DNA from: Rhodospirillaceae bacterium
GTDB taxonomy: Bacteria > Pseudomonadota > Alphaproteobacteria > Rhodospirillales > Rhodospirillaceae
Direction: 5' to 3'
Length of the DNA: 64,000 nucleotides
Assembly (NCBI GenBank): GCA_002737725.1
Contig: NSIP01000001.1
Span: 336,921-400,920, forward strand
A program made the position numbers and the translations under genes. Below are positions 16,476 through 25,100 of this stretch, piece by piece. The notes beneath the pieces are model-generated. The model did no database searches and was not told the origin of the DNA. It worked only from the letters and a program-made list of their open reading frames with translations. Position 1 is the stretch's first letter; every line of letters starts with the position of its first letter.

Positions 16476-17294
16476 ATGATCTTGATCTCTGCGTTGACCG
16501 TACCTTTGGCTGTGATTTTCTCGATTTCGAGCGCCTTCGGACAGGACTCGTTTAACGACTATTTCTGGTCGCCGCGCACCACAACCGGGTTTGACTATAG
16601 CGCGGGCAAATTTGGCGATACCCGAATCACTGAAATCGCCTTCGTCCCCTTCAGCGTCCAAACAGCGCGTGGTCCGTTCACATTTAAAGTGGCCAGTGGC
16701 TGGCTGTCGGTGGCGGGGCCTGCACTGATTTTGGATGGCGCGGGTGAGGGGGCCGGCGCTTCGGGTGTAAGTCGTCATGCATCTGGGTTTTCCGATACCA
16801 GCTTCTCGGCGATGTATAGCTTTCAGCAGCTCTATGATCGCGGTGTTTATCTTGATCTCACCTCGCGCCTTAAACTCCCCTCAGCGAGCTTCAAGAAGGG
16901 CTTGGGAACCGGCAAGGTTGATGGCGCGGTTCAAGCCGATCTGGCAGTAGCTGTGGGTGGCCTGATGCCCTTTGTCACGCTCGGATACAAAATCAGCGGC
17001 GTGCGCAACGAATTGAAGCTTCGAAACGTGGTGTTTGGCAGTCTTGGTGTGCAATACGCGTGGGATGATAAAGTAGCGACGGGGCTGGTGTTTGATTACC
17101 GCCAAAGCTCGCTCAAAACGTCAGCCGACCCACAAGAGGGCTCACTCTATCTCAGCTACCGATTCACGGACGCCTGGTCATTCAACGCTTACGGCGTTGT
17201 TGGTTTTTCACGCAATAGCCCCGATGCGGGAGGCGGCCTCACGTTCACCTATCGCTTTGCGCCCAGCGAATCTCCGCTCCCCGTCTTTAAATAG
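16476..17294 (+). CDS. Putative outer-membrane beta-barrel protein
   Basis: A 272-residue protein with a signal peptide (ILISALTVPLAVIFSISSAFGQ) and a mature part of alternating amphipathic strands ending in TFTYRF followed by a short tail. Sequences such as YDRGVYLDLTSRLKLPSAS and GSLYLSYRFTD resemble SphA/phenol-degradation-type transporter-like outer-membrane proteins. The start at 16476 is chosen because the longer frame from 16320 runs antisense into the SBP C gene and lacks a signal at its start. It is divergent from the SBP operon; a shared regulatory region would suit an uptake pore serving those SBPs, but that is inference. Confidence 0.65.
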   Translation: MILISALTVPLAVIFSISSAFGQDSFNDYFWSPRTTTGFDYSAGKFGDTRITEIAFVPFSVQTARGPFTFKVASGWLSVAGPALILDGAGEGAGASGVSRHASGFSDTSFSAMYSFQQLYDRGVYLDLTSRLKLPSASFKKGLGTGKVDGAVQADLAVAVGGLMPFVTLGYKISGVRNELKLRNVVFGSLGVQYAWDDKVATGLVFDYRQSSLKTSADPQEGSLYLSYRFTDAWSFNAYGVVGFSRNSPDAGGGLTFTYRFAPSESPLPVFK

Positions 17295-17301
17295 GCCGCT
17301 C

Positions 17302-17718
17302 ATGAACAGTGTTCCGATGATCAGTCACGTCTCGGTGGGTGTGCGTGATGTGGCGCGCGCCGCGACGTTTTACGACGCCTTCTTGGCAACACTGGGCTTT
17401 AAGCGTGTTTTCATCAATGATTTTGCGAACGCGTGGGGTGTCACCTTTCCCACGTTTTGGGCACAGATGCCGTTCGATGAAAAAGCACCAACGCCTGGCA
17501 ATGGCGTTCACGTGTGTTTCAATGCGGCAAGCAAAGAGGGCGTGGATGCGTTTTATGCGGCGGGCATAAAACATGGCGGCACGTGCGACGGAGCCCCCGG
17601 TCTGAGGCCGCAGTATACACCTAATTACTATGCCGCGTTCTTGAAAGACCCCGATGGAAACAAGATCGAAGCGCTGTGCTTCTTGCCGCCAACAGAAATG
17701 TCTCAGCTTGAAGCTTGA
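17302..17718 (+). CDS. VOC family (glyoxalase/bleomycin resistance fold) protein
   Basis: A 138-residue single-domain VOC protein: SHVSVGVRDVARAATFYDAFLATLGF at the start and YYAAFLKDPDGNKIEAL at the end, the two beta-alpha-beta-beta-beta halves. Candidate metal ligands are the N-terminal His (residue 9), the central His of VHVCFN and the C-terminal Glu of KIEAL. The ATG at 17302 is 7 bases after the preceding stop; the frame starting at 17092 would overlap that gene. Members include glyoxalases, dioxygenases and resistance proteins, and the substrate is unknown. Probably co-transcribed with the outer-membrane protein gene. Confidence 0.8.
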   Translation: MNSVPMISHVSVGVRDVARAATFYDAFLATLGFKRVFINDFANAWGVTFPTFWAQMPFDEKAPTPGNGVHVCFNAASKEGVDAFYAAGIKHGGTCDGAPGLRPQYTPNYYAAFLKDPDGNKIEALCFLPPTEMSQLEA

Positions 17719-18888
17719 TTAGACCATCGGAGCGCCTTCGGGGCGCTCACGTTCGGGCCGTTCGCGGTTGGGGCGTTCGGGGGTGCGCTCGGGGCGTGGC
17801 GGTGCCAGGCGTTCAGGGCGCGGGTTGTTATCGGGCCGGATGGAAGCTGGGCGTAATGAGCCGCGAGCCTTCAAGATCGTCACAAACGTGCGCACCTTAT
17901 CAATCGTCGTGGCAGTGATGCGATCGGCACCATTGATCTGACCCGTGATGATCATGCGGTCGTTGGCCATCGTTCCCGTCGGCAAGGTTGCGCCGTCAAT
18001 GGTGATGCCCTCGATTGTCAGTCCAACGCCGGCAGCGCTCTTGGGTGTATAGGCCTCAATCGACACATCTTTCACGCCAGATCCAAAAGGCAGTGGCGCA
18101 GAGCCGACAATCACATCGGCCACGAATTGGCCATTGATCATGCGGCCCGAGACGAACACGCGCCCGCCGTCTTTCACAGGGGTGATCGTGGTTTCTTTAC
18201 TCAGCGGAACAGTCAGCCCACCCACCGTGATTGATCCGGTGGTGACATTTCTTGCTATGCCACGAACAATCACACGCCCGTCGTCGGGGTGTTGATCGAG
18301 GCGTGTGGCAATGATGGTGCCATCGGCTTGGCGTAGGCCTGAGACGCTGACCATGTCGCCCGTGGTCAACGTTTTGAACGACTCAATCGCCGTTTTGTCG
18401 CCCGCCATATTTGTGCGGATCGCTTGGCCCAGCACCGTCAATGTGCCCTTGTCATGGTCGATGCTCTCAATAGGTCCGGTGACGGCGTGCTGCATTTCGA
18501 GTTTATCGAGATAAAGCGTGTCGCCCTTCATTCGCGCGGTGCCAAGAACAACCTGCCCGATTTTCAATTCTTCCAAGGCGGTGGGGCGGCCATCGGTTTC
18601 CACGGTGGTGTCGCGGTCATACTCAAGTTCCAGGCCATTGACGATGATCGAGCCAAAGCCCGTGATGGTCCCCAAAATTCCAGTGCCGCCAATGCCGTCG
18701 TCTTTTCTGATATCGCCAGAAACGATTTTCGGTGCGATTCCTGTACCGCCGATTCCGTCCCCGGTCTTGGGGTCAAGGTGTGCTGTTTGTTGCGGTGCGG
18801 TGGCGCAAGCTGACAAAACCCCAAGGGCTAGGGCTGCGCAAACCGCGCGCCACATTGTCCGTGAACGTTTGTCAGAGCTTTGAATCAT
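17719..18888 (-). CDS. DUF5666 domain lipoprotein
   Basis: A 389-residue predicted lipoprotein: the lipobox LSAC places the lipidated Cys at about 28. The mature protein opens with repeats of DGIGGTG and then DUF5666 units (GFGSIIVNGLELEYD, GPIESIDHDKGTLTVLGQ, VIVRGIARN), which are short beta-rich OB-like modules. The last 50 residues are a Pro/Arg/Glu-rich tail (repeated RPER). Its ATG overlaps the stop of the DUF6502 gene (ATGA), so the two are coupled. Function is unknown; repeated small beta modules on a lipoprotein suggest an envelope-surface or binding role. Confidence 0.82.
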   Translation of the reverse strand: MIQSSDKRSRTMWRAVCAALALGVLSACATAPQQTAHLDPKTGDGIGGTGIAPKIVSGDIRKDDGIGGTGILGTITGFGSIIVNGLELEYDRDTTVETDGRPTALEELKIGQVVLGTARMKGDTLYLDKLEMQHAVTGPIESIDHDKGTLTVLGQAIRTNMAGDKTAIESFKTLTTGDMVSVSGLRQADGTIIATRLDQHPDDGRVIVRGIARNVTTGSITVGGLTVPLSKETTITPVKDGGRVFVSGRMINGQFVADVIVGSAPLPFGSGVKDVSIEAYTPKSAAGVGLTIEGITIDGATLPTGTMANDRMIITGQINGADRITATTIDKVRTFVTILKARGSLRPASIRPDNNPRPERLAPPRPERTPERPNRERPERERPEGAPMV

Positions 18889-19742
18889 TTAACCGCATCG
18901 CCCCCATTAGGCCCATTTAATGTGGTGGGACCGTCATATAAATACAAGCCGATATTGAGGCGGCGAGAGGCGTCCGCCTTGTTCCTATCTTTATCGGCTA
19001 AATCTAAGGCCAGGCGGTTAACGGCCAGCAAAGACTGCATGCCAAGTCGTTCGGCTGCTTCCATCAAGATTTTGGCCGATTCCTCGGTCAATCCCGTGTA
19101 ATGAACGCTTCGTTCAAGCGTCGGGTTGCCCAGGCCCAACAGGTTGTTCCCCGCTACGGCTAAATGATCATGGACGTTTCGGCCCAGGTAGAACGCTTTT
19201 TCATCAAAGCCCTTTTCCGGAATGAAGGCGGCTTGATTCAGCACGACTCGGCCCTGGCCGTCGAGTCGTGCCACGCCTAAACGGACCCACTCATCGAGCA
19301 GCGCGCGTGGGCGGATATCCTTGGAGACGCCCTCAACAAGGCCGTCGAACGAGGCGCTGCCAGCCGACTCGGCTTGCCGCGGCAGTGGCAGTGGCTGGCC
19401 GGTGGCGTCGATCATGCTGGCGTTGCTGAGCCAACGCGCGACCACCATGGGACCCAGGCCAATCGAGCGGGGGGCGACAAACTCCTCAAGTTTCAACGTC
19501 CTTAAGCGTTTGACGTCTTTGCGATGAACTCCCGTCAAAACGCTGATACGGCTGTCGGTCTGTTTTTTGCTAGCCGTAGGAAATTCTTGTTCGGCGACGC
19601 TGACATAGACCTCTTTAAGCAAATCAATGAGGGCAGGCAGCCCCAAACCCTTCGCGATCATCAAACGCACCAATGGTCGGAGCAGCCGTTTAATGGCGGA
19701 AATCAAGGAGCTGGGTGTGGTTGGCGGGCTTGCTTCAGCCAT
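18885..19742 (-). CDS. DUF6502 family protein, possible DNA-binding regulator
   Basis: A 285-residue soluble protein. The N-terminal part (PLVRLMIAKGLGLPALIDLL, then VYVSVAEQEF) is typical of DUF6502. Residues about 67-79, ISVLTGVHRKDVKRL, look like the recognition part of a helix-turn-helix. It is coupled to the DUF5666 lipoprotein gene. Two related 17-base palindromic sites lie 58 and 120 bases upstream, so autoregulation is a reasonable inference. Family function is not established; DNA binding is proposed from the helix-turn-helix-like stretch and the operator only. Confidence 0.8.
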   Translation of the reverse strand: MAEASPPTTPSSLISAIKRLLRPLVRLMIAKGLGLPALIDLLKEVYVSVAEQEFPTASKKQTDSRISVLTGVHRKDVKRLRTLKLEEFVAPRSIGLGPMVVARWLSNASMIDATGQPLPLPRQAESAGSASFDGLVEGVSKDIRPRALLDEWVRLGVARLDGQGRVVLNQAAFIPEKGFDEKAFYLGRNVHDHLAVAGNNLLGLGNPTLERSVHYTGLTEESAKILMEAAERLGMQSLLAVNRLALDLADKDRNKADASRRLNIGLYLYDGPTTLNGPNGGDAVK

Positions 19743-19799
19743 GATGAATATCGCAGAGGGAATGGGCAGCAGCTCTCATAAAGAATATCATAGCATATC

Positions 19800-19816
19800 G
19801 TGTGAATAGTTCCCAC
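19800..19816. promoter_or_regulatory. Degenerate palindromic operator near the DUF6502 promoter
   Basis: GTGTGAATAGTTCCCAC shares its left half exactly with the perfect palindrome 62 bases away and matches its right half at 6 of 8 positions. It lies 58 bases before the DUF6502 start, in promoter range. A candidate secondary binding site. Confidence 0.5.
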
Positions 19817-19861
19817 AAATATATTGACATGGCGGTTTTAATAAGTACTTTATCTTTATTA

Positions 19862-19878
19862 GTGTGAATAATTCACAC
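19862..19878. promoter_or_regulatory. Perfect 17-base palindrome, candidate operator
   Basis: GTGTGAATAATTCACAC is a perfect inverted repeat of 8-base arms around a central A. The related site at 19800 is offset by 62 bases, about six helical turns. The AT-rich spacer contains TTGACA at 19824. It is upstream of DUF6502 on the minus strand. The bound regulator is unknown. Confidence 0.6.
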
Positions 19879-20115
19879 GTAACCAAGGAGCTTAGCAACC
19901 TTAGTGCAATAGCCAACCCAGAGACCGTGTTCAGGAAGACCAAAGTGACCAGCCTTATCCGTCACCGTCCACAAGTAAGTTCCCACCCCCAGTGACATAA
20001 GGCTTTTCTTCCCTCGCCTACTGACGATCCCAAAAAGGGATGCAGCGGCGGGGGAAGTTCCTGGCCCGAATACAAGCTTTTGCTCAAGCTGCGCTTTGAA
20101 AAAGTCGAGAACCAA
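19873..20115 (-). CDS. Doubtful small ORF next to the REPIN-like repeat
   Basis: An 80-codon frame beginning at a TTG, with no recognisable family and no clear ribosome site. It overlaps the operator palindrome at its 3' end. It contains VGTYLWTVTDKAGHFG, which is not a known motif to me. It may be non-coding or debris between the repeat and DUF6502. Listed only so the 300-base stretch is accounted for. Confidence 0.15.
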   Translation of the reverse strand: MVLDFFKAQLEQKLVFGPGTSPAAASLFGIVSRRGKKSLMSLGVGTYLWTVTDKAGHFGLPEHGLWVGYCTKVAKLLGYV

Positions 20116-20129
20116 AGACCTAAGATCAG

Positions 20130-20213
20130 AAAACAGAGGTCAGAGTCGAGATTTCCATGTTGCTAATGCCCGTCGCGTCAATGCGGAATCTTTTCGGCTC
20201 TGACCTCTGTTTT
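20130..20213. repeat. REPIN-like imperfect palindromic element
   Basis: Outer arms of 16 bases are perfectly inverted: AAAACAGAGGTCAGAG (20130-20145) and CTCTGACCTCTGTTTT (20198-20213). Inner bases pair partly, and the loop is about 50 bases. GGTCAGAG-type termini resemble the palindromes mobilised by REP-associated (IS200/Y1-like) transposases. No transposase gene is in the window, so this would be a non-autonomous copy. Confidence 0.6.
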
Positions 20214-20300
20214 TTTTCCAAGCGCTTGCAAAAAAACGCATCCCTCGCATCAATGATGCGGATACTAGGTATGTGAATTCAGCCGACAACAACGCTTGGT

Positions 20301-21152
20301 TTAGAAGGTGTACATCACACCGAAGCCAGCGAGACCTTGAAAAGAATCTCCGGTCTGACGGGTAATCGAACTAGGCCTGGCATCGCTTAGTAATTCCGCG
20401 GCCTGAAGTCGGCCAACAACCATCCAATCCTCGCTTAAGCGATATGTTGCTGTCAGTCGTAAAGACACATCGCGAAGTACGCCCGACGCATTGAATGCGC
20501 GAAATCCAGACGCTGCTGCGCCCGTGGGACTCACTGAATAAAACGCGTCCATGAAATCATGGCTTGCCCAGGTTAGCGCGATTTCGGGAATCACCGTGTA
20601 GGTTTCGCTTTTATTGCGTAAAACGAGACACAGAGACGGAACAACTGTTGCGTCGCTGTGGCCCCTAGAAACTTCCTACCGTGCGTTTAAACGAAAGGCC
20701 AGGGGTCCTGCAAAGTGGCCTTCGAAGACAAAGCCTGTGTTTAACCCTCGGTCCACATCTTTCAGTTTAGCCACGGGGCTATCCATGCTCACGCCCTGGC
20801 TTTCAGATAAACCCAAGAACACTCGAGCGCGACAACACTCGCTGCGCCAAACTCGAAACCGAACAACTAAATGGTCGATCCTGAGTTTGTCTTTGTAGCG
20901 CAACTGAAACAATGGGAGTGCGATGGCTTTATATTTTTTGCCACCGGCATAAGTCGGGCGTGATACCCACACCGACACCCAGAGAGAACTGAAAATCCTC
21001 AGCTTTCATGTTGCCGATTTCGCTGGCCCAGTCGTCAAAACCCTCAAGCCAAGAGTTTGATATTTCGAAAGGCTGTGCCCACGCTATCGAGGCCTGGCTG
21101 ACCAGAAGCGCAAACGTCGTCACACAGCCAATGAGTTTTTTCTAAATGTCAT
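20301..21152 (-). pseudogene. MipA/OmpV family outer-membrane protein, multiply frameshifted
   Basis: Pieces of one MipA/OmpV gene lie in consecutive but different frames. The ATG at 21152 starts MTFRKNSLAV; a shift leads into the rest of the signal peptide (LLVSQASIAWAQ) and GVGVGITPD. A second shift leads to YAGGKKYKAIALPLFQLRYKD and on to LKDVDRGLNTGFVFEG. A final shift gives the C terminus (VSLRLTATYRLSEDW to GFGVMYTF, ending in Phe as in barrels). In the family the protein is a 240-270-residue beta-barrel, in some species a scaffold for murein enzymes. At least three frame changes make it a dead gene. The REPIN-like repeat lies just past its 3' end. Confidence 0.8.
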
Positions 21153-21257
21153 TTGAGATTAAAGCGCTGGGGGGACAAACAAGCTGTAGAAAAAGACACA
21201 GATGAGGGCAAAATATTTTACCAACATGCCACAAGCCCATCAAGCAAGCAAAAGGCC

Positions 21258-23222
21258 TTAAACTCTGAGGCGTTTTAAATCTCTGATCAAGAAACGCCCC
21301 GCATGTAAAGCATTCGAAAGCTCACGTTCCATCGGCCAGGGCTCACCGCTGATATGGCAGGCGAGCATTTCCGCTGCCAACGGTGCCGCCACAAGCCCCC
21401 GAGAGCCCAGCCCCGCTAAGACATACAGGCCTGAATGGTAGGTCGCACTTTGATAACGTGCCCAGGGGTAACCATGGCGCAGGTCAGCGAAATCGCGCAA
21501 ATAAGCAGCATGGTCGGGAATCGGGCCCGCAACAGGTAAATGATCGGGCGTTGTGCAGCGGATTGCGGCGCGCCCCTCGATGATCTCGGGCGGTAATGTT
21601 TTCGCAAAACTCGGTAATGCCGCGGCGAGGTCATTATAATTTCGGGTGTGGTCGTCGTCGCTGACAGCCTGTTCGCCAAAGGCGTCATCGGTCCAATCAA
21701 AGGTCGCGCCCAAGCAATGACGTTCCTTGTGTGCCGGTGTGATGTAGCCGCCATACCCCAACACGCAACGCAAATTTGCCGCCTGTGCCTTCAGAAAGCT
21801 AATTTGTCCGCGACGCGCGGACAAGGGTAACCAATTGAGCTCTGGCATGGTGGTTGCATTCATAGCGTTGGCGAAAACCACGATATTGGCTGTAGTGATC
21901 GTTCTGCTTTGATCGTCCAAAACCTCCCACTGCCCGCCCGCGCGTCTCACGCCGTTCACATTTTTGTTCATTTCAAGATGTGAGTTGCGTGCCATTGCTG
22001 CGCACAGCAATTTTGGATTCAGCCAACCGCCCTGGGGAAAATAAAGCGCGCTTTGAGCCAGCGCGACCCCGGCGATCTCAGACGCCTCCGTTGCATTGAC
22101 ATGAAAAAGCAATGGTTCAGGGAGCGCACCGCTCTCGGCTATGGCTTTGAGCCGATCATCGTCGCCATCGACAGCAAGCTGCAAAACACCACAGCGATTA
22201 CGCGATAACGCAATCCCATCATCAGAAAATTCCTCGAGGTGGTCTAGCATCGTACGCCATGCAGCGGCATAAAATCTGCCGTCGACATTGGGCGATGCGG
22301 TCAGGCGTGGCATGAGGACGCCGACGCTGTTACCCGACGCCTCATCCGCAATCTCAGGGTGGCGGTCGATGATCGTGGTTTGCCATCCGCGTCGATTCAG
22401 CGCATGCGCGGTTGCTGTTCCCGCCAGCCCCGAACCAATAATGGCCGCGTGTCCGGATTTCACATGGCCTGTCGGTGCGCGGGCAAACCATGGAGCGAGC
22501 AATTCTTTGGCGGTCTCACTCCCATGAAATGTTGCGCGGGTCATTTCGCTTTTGGCACCAAAGCCTGGCGTTTTGACCACGTTGAATCCAACGGCAGTAA
22601 GATTGCGGCGAACCTCACCAGCGGCCGTATAAGTCGCCAGTCGCGCGCCGGGTTTGGAAAGTCGGGCCACTTCGCTGAGCACCTCGGCCGTCCACATCTG
22701 CGGATTCTTTTCAGGCGAGAACCCGTCGAGAAACCACGTATCTACGCGTGCCTCCAAAGTGCTGAGCATCTCACGCACCTCACCGAACAGCAGCGTTAGA
22801 ATCACTCTGCCGCCTTCGAGCACCAAGCGTTGAAAACCCGGTTGAGGGTGCAAATAAACGCGCAACAAGGCTTGGGCGACTTGCCGCAATTCAGGCCAGC
22901 GCTCTTGGCACTCGCGCAATTCATCGTGACTGAGCGGAAAACCCTCGACCGCGATGTAGTGCAGCCTGGCTTTGAAATGCCGCGTGCGGCGCCACAAATC
23001 CAGCGTAGCGAGGAAGTTCAGTCCCGTTCCGAAGCCGGTCTCAGCCACAACGAACACATCTGCGTCGCGCCAGGCATGGGGCAACCCGCACCCTTCCAGA
23101 AAAACATGGCGAGTTTCTGCCAATCCGCCGCTCTGGCTTCGATACACATCGCCAAAGCGCTCAGAATAGGGCTGGCGGTGCGGTAGCCAAGTCAGGGCCG
23201 GGGAGGGAAGGGCGCGTTTCAT
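21258..23222 (-). CDS. mnmC: Bifunctional tRNA mnm5s2U biosynthesis protein MnmC
   Basis: A 654-residue two-domain enzyme. Residues 1-240 are the MnmD methyltransferase (QPYSERFGDVYRS near the start, VVAETGFGTGLNFLATLDLW as SAM motif I, and DTWFLDGFSPEKNPQMW). From about 258 a FAD-dependent MnmC1 oxidoreductase follows, with GSGLAGTATAHALNRRGW as the dinucleotide motif and VLAGLGSRGL near the end. It converts cmnm5(s2)U34 to nm5 and then methylates to mnm5 in tRNA wobble positions. Full length compared with E. coli (about 668). Monocistronic. Confidence 0.95.
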   Translation of the reverse strand: MKRALPSPALTWLPHRQPYSERFGDVYRSQSGGLAETRHVFLEGCGLPHAWRDADVFVVAETGFGTGLNFLATLDLWRRTRHFKARLHYIAVEGFPLSHDELRECQERWPELRQVAQALLRVYLHPQPGFQRLVLEGGRVILTLLFGEVREMLSTLEARVDTWFLDGFSPEKNPQMWTAEVLSEVARLSKPGARLATYTAAGEVRRNLTAVGFNVVKTPGFGAKSEMTRATFHGSETAKELLAPWFARAPTGHVKSGHAAIIGSGLAGTATAHALNRRGWQTTIIDRHPEIADEASGNSVGVLMPRLTASPNVDGRFYAAAWRTMLDHLEEFSDDGIALSRNRCGVLQLAVDGDDDRLKAIAESGALPEPLLFHVNATEASEIAGVALAQSALYFPQGGWLNPKLLCAAMARNSHLEMNKNVNGVRRAGGQWEVLDDQSRTITTANIVVFANAMNATTMPELNWLPLSARRGQISFLKAQAANLRCVLGYGGYITPAHKERHCLGATFDWTDDAFGEQAVSDDDHTRNYNDLAAALPSFAKTLPPEIIEGRAAIRCTTPDHLPVAGPIPDHAAYLRDFADLRHGYPWARYQSATYHSGLYVLAGLGSRGLVAAPLAAEMLACHISGEPWPMERELSNALHAGRFLIRDLKRLRV

Positions 23223-23346
23223 GTTGAATTATGGCAGGGTTTGTTTCACTACAATATTGCCTCACTATAACAACAATTTCAGGCGTCTGCTGTGGGTGTG
23301 GGCTTACCATACGTGTGGGCAAGATTTAGTTTTCTCGTCGGAATAG

Positions 23347-23625
23347 ACTTTCGAGGCCTGGTTGGGGATTATTGACATCGTGGCGATTTGCACACTTCAG
23401 GGCTTGGTCGATGTCGACGCCGTGACGGTGTCGACCGCGCGCCAAGCCGTTCTCAGCGGCGACGGAACCGTTATGGTCATGGCCGTCGGGGTGGCCCTGA
23501 TGGTGAATACTCTGGCGAAGGTCGCCTACATTGCATTGATCGCAGGCCGAGCCATGGCCTTAAGGTTAGGAGTGATCGCACTGGCTGCGATATCAGGCTT
23601 AGCCCTTGGGCTGATTGTGACGTAA
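23347..23625 (+). pseudogene. C-terminal remnant of a DUF4010 (MgtC/SapB-associated) membrane protein
   Basis: The open frame has a stop at 23344 and then encodes about 92 residues that match only the end of DUF4010: GLVDVDAVTVSTARQAV, then a hydrophobic region with LMVNTLAKVAYIALIAG and a last helix. The normal protein has an MgtC-like domain plus roughly 200 residues of DUF4010; everything before this point is missing. TTG 23362 could start translation, but without the other helices the product is unlikely to work. Confidence 0.65.
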
Positions 23626-23629
23626 AGCG

Positions 23630-24475
23630 CTACTTGTTCGCTGCTGCGGGGCCGTTTTCCATGGGCCCTTGTGACTGGCGCATTTTCAACATCGCATCGA
23701 AGTCGAGGTTCTTGCCCCACTCAGATTGCACGTCCGAGAAAATGCTTACAGCCTTGCTATTGTATTGGTCCGAATCGACTTGCGTTAATGTGAAGTTCGC
23801 GAAATCGACGAACGTGACAATCGGCCCCGCGCCCTTTGGTGCGGTGTTATCCACGGCGATCTTGATGTTGTTGGCGGCTGGTTGATCGAGCATGAATCCG
23901 GGCCGAAGAATAATGTACTGCAGGCCCAAGCCCGGCATCATCTTTTCCATAGCCGACATATCTGCATACAGCTTGCGTCCATTCCATAGCCACATGTCAC
24001 GCAGCTCTGTTCCTTTAGGCTTTTCTGTCACGACATGTTCAGCGCCGATGGAACTGGTGACGATTAGTTTTTTGTTGCCCTTCTTTTTCATTGCAGCGGC
24101 AATGTTGGCAGTGCCGACGGTATATAAATCCATCGCCGCTAACTCGACGCGCGGATCGACACGCGGGCCAATCAGCGAGATCACGACCTCGTCGCCCTTC
24201 AGTGCCGATTCGATGGTTGCGGGTTCGCGCACATCACCTTTGATGATCTTCAAGTTGGGATGGCCTGCGCTTGTCACGGCCTCGGGGCGTCGTGCGAGCG
24301 CAATGACCTTGCGGCCTTGCTCCAATGCTTGTTTGATGATCTCGGGGGCGGATTGCGCGGTCGCGCCAATCACGACGATGTTTTTTTGGGACGCAGCGAA
24401 TGCAAGCGGGGTGGCCAAAATCAAAGCAGATGCCAAAGCAGATGTAAGCGCCGCGAGAATACGAAATTTGGTCAT
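23630..24475 (-). CDS. Exported NmrA-like NAD(P)-binding oxidoreductase
   Basis: A 281-residue protein combining a clear signal peptide (MTKFRILAALTSALASALI, then cleavage near AFA-ASQ) with an atypical short-chain dehydrogenase fold: KNIVVIGATAQSAPEII (dinucleotide loop), VIALARRPEAV, ISLIGPRV and VTSSIGAEHV. NmrA-like/SDR_a5 proteins normally act in the cytoplasm as NAD(P)-sensing or reductase proteins. The ATG at 24475 is chosen because it begins the signal; the frame from 24502 adds nine residues. The loop GATAQSAPE replaces the usual GxTGxxG, so cofactor binding may be altered. Substrate unknown. Confidence 0.75.
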   Translation of the reverse strand: MTKFRILAALTSALASALILATPLAFAASQKNIVVIGATAQSAPEIIKQALEQGRKVIALARRPEAVTSAGHPNLKIIKGDVREPATIESALKGDEVVISLIGPRVDPRVELAAMDLYTVGTANIAAAMKKKGNKKLIVTSSIGAEHVVTEKPKGTELRDMWLWNGRKLYADMSAMEKMMPGLGLQYIILRPGFMLDQPAANNIKIAVDNTAPKGAGPIVTFVDFANFTLTQVDSDQYNSKAVSIFSDVQSEWGKNLDFDAMLKMRQSQGPMENGPAAANK

Positions 24476-24571
24476 TGTGAAACTCCCCATATCAAGGCGC
24501 AAAGCCTAGGCCGGGCGCAGGCGTGTGGCGAGAGATTCTGTGCTCAGCACCGCACAATGGCCTTAGCCAGC

Positions 24572-25072
24572 TTAGAATGTGACCGATTGTGCGGCGTCAT
24601 TGGCCATGAAAATCAGGGTTTGAGTGCGCCCGTTCATAGTGAGGTTCACGGAATTCACTTGGCCCGGGTGGGTCTCGGTCAGGATTTGGCTGTTGATCAT
24701 CAAACCCCTCAGGCCGCTCATGACTTTGATTTCTTGATAGACGAACAGCGTATCAAGTTGAATTTTCATCCCAACCCATGCTGGCTTCAGCGGGCGGTTA
24801 TCTGAGGTTTTGATCGAAAATACGTCGAGCAAGTAGCTCTCGATCAGTTCTTCCATCCGCGCTGAATTTTTAAGCGTCACAGCTTTGCCCGCGCGCGCGG
24901 TCAGCAGGATTTCAATGTCCTGGGTAAAAGTACGGTGAAACAACTCCAACGCGTTTGTGCGCGGATTGAATTCGATCACACTAAAGCTGGCATGAAAGCC
25001 ATGGGCTAAAAGCGCGCTGGGTGCCAGCGCAACCATCACTGCGCCCAACAAGCCTCGTCGCGAAATCGTCAT
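24572..25072 (-). CDS. DUF6702 family exported protein
   Basis: A 166-residue protein with a signal peptide rich in Arg at its start (TISRRGLLGAVMVALAPSALLA), possibly Tat-type because of the SRRGLL motif. The mature start HGFHASFSVIEFNPRTNALE and HRTFTQDIEILL are diagnostic of DUF6702, a small beta-rich periplasmic family of unknown function. The end of the gene matches LIFMANDAAQSVTF. It lies 28 bases after the M1 peptidase gene in the same direction. DUF6702 genes are often found beside M1 peptidases, as here, so a shared role is plausible. Confidence 0.85.
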   Translation of the reverse strand: MTISRRGLLGAVMVALAPSALLAHGFHASFSVIEFNPRTNALELFHRTFTQDIEILLTARAGKAVTLKNSARMEELIESYLLDVFSIKTSDNRPLKPAWVGMKIQLDTLFVYQEIKVMSGLRGLMINSQILTETHPGQVNSVNLTMNGRTQTLIFMANDAAQSVTF

Positions 25073-25100
25073 CGCATTTCTATCTATGGGGTGAGGCTAT

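Noticed and set aside
19873-20115. 80-codon ORF as a real gene
   Set aside because: TTG start, no ribosome site, no homology recognised, overlaps the operator. Kept only at very low confidence.
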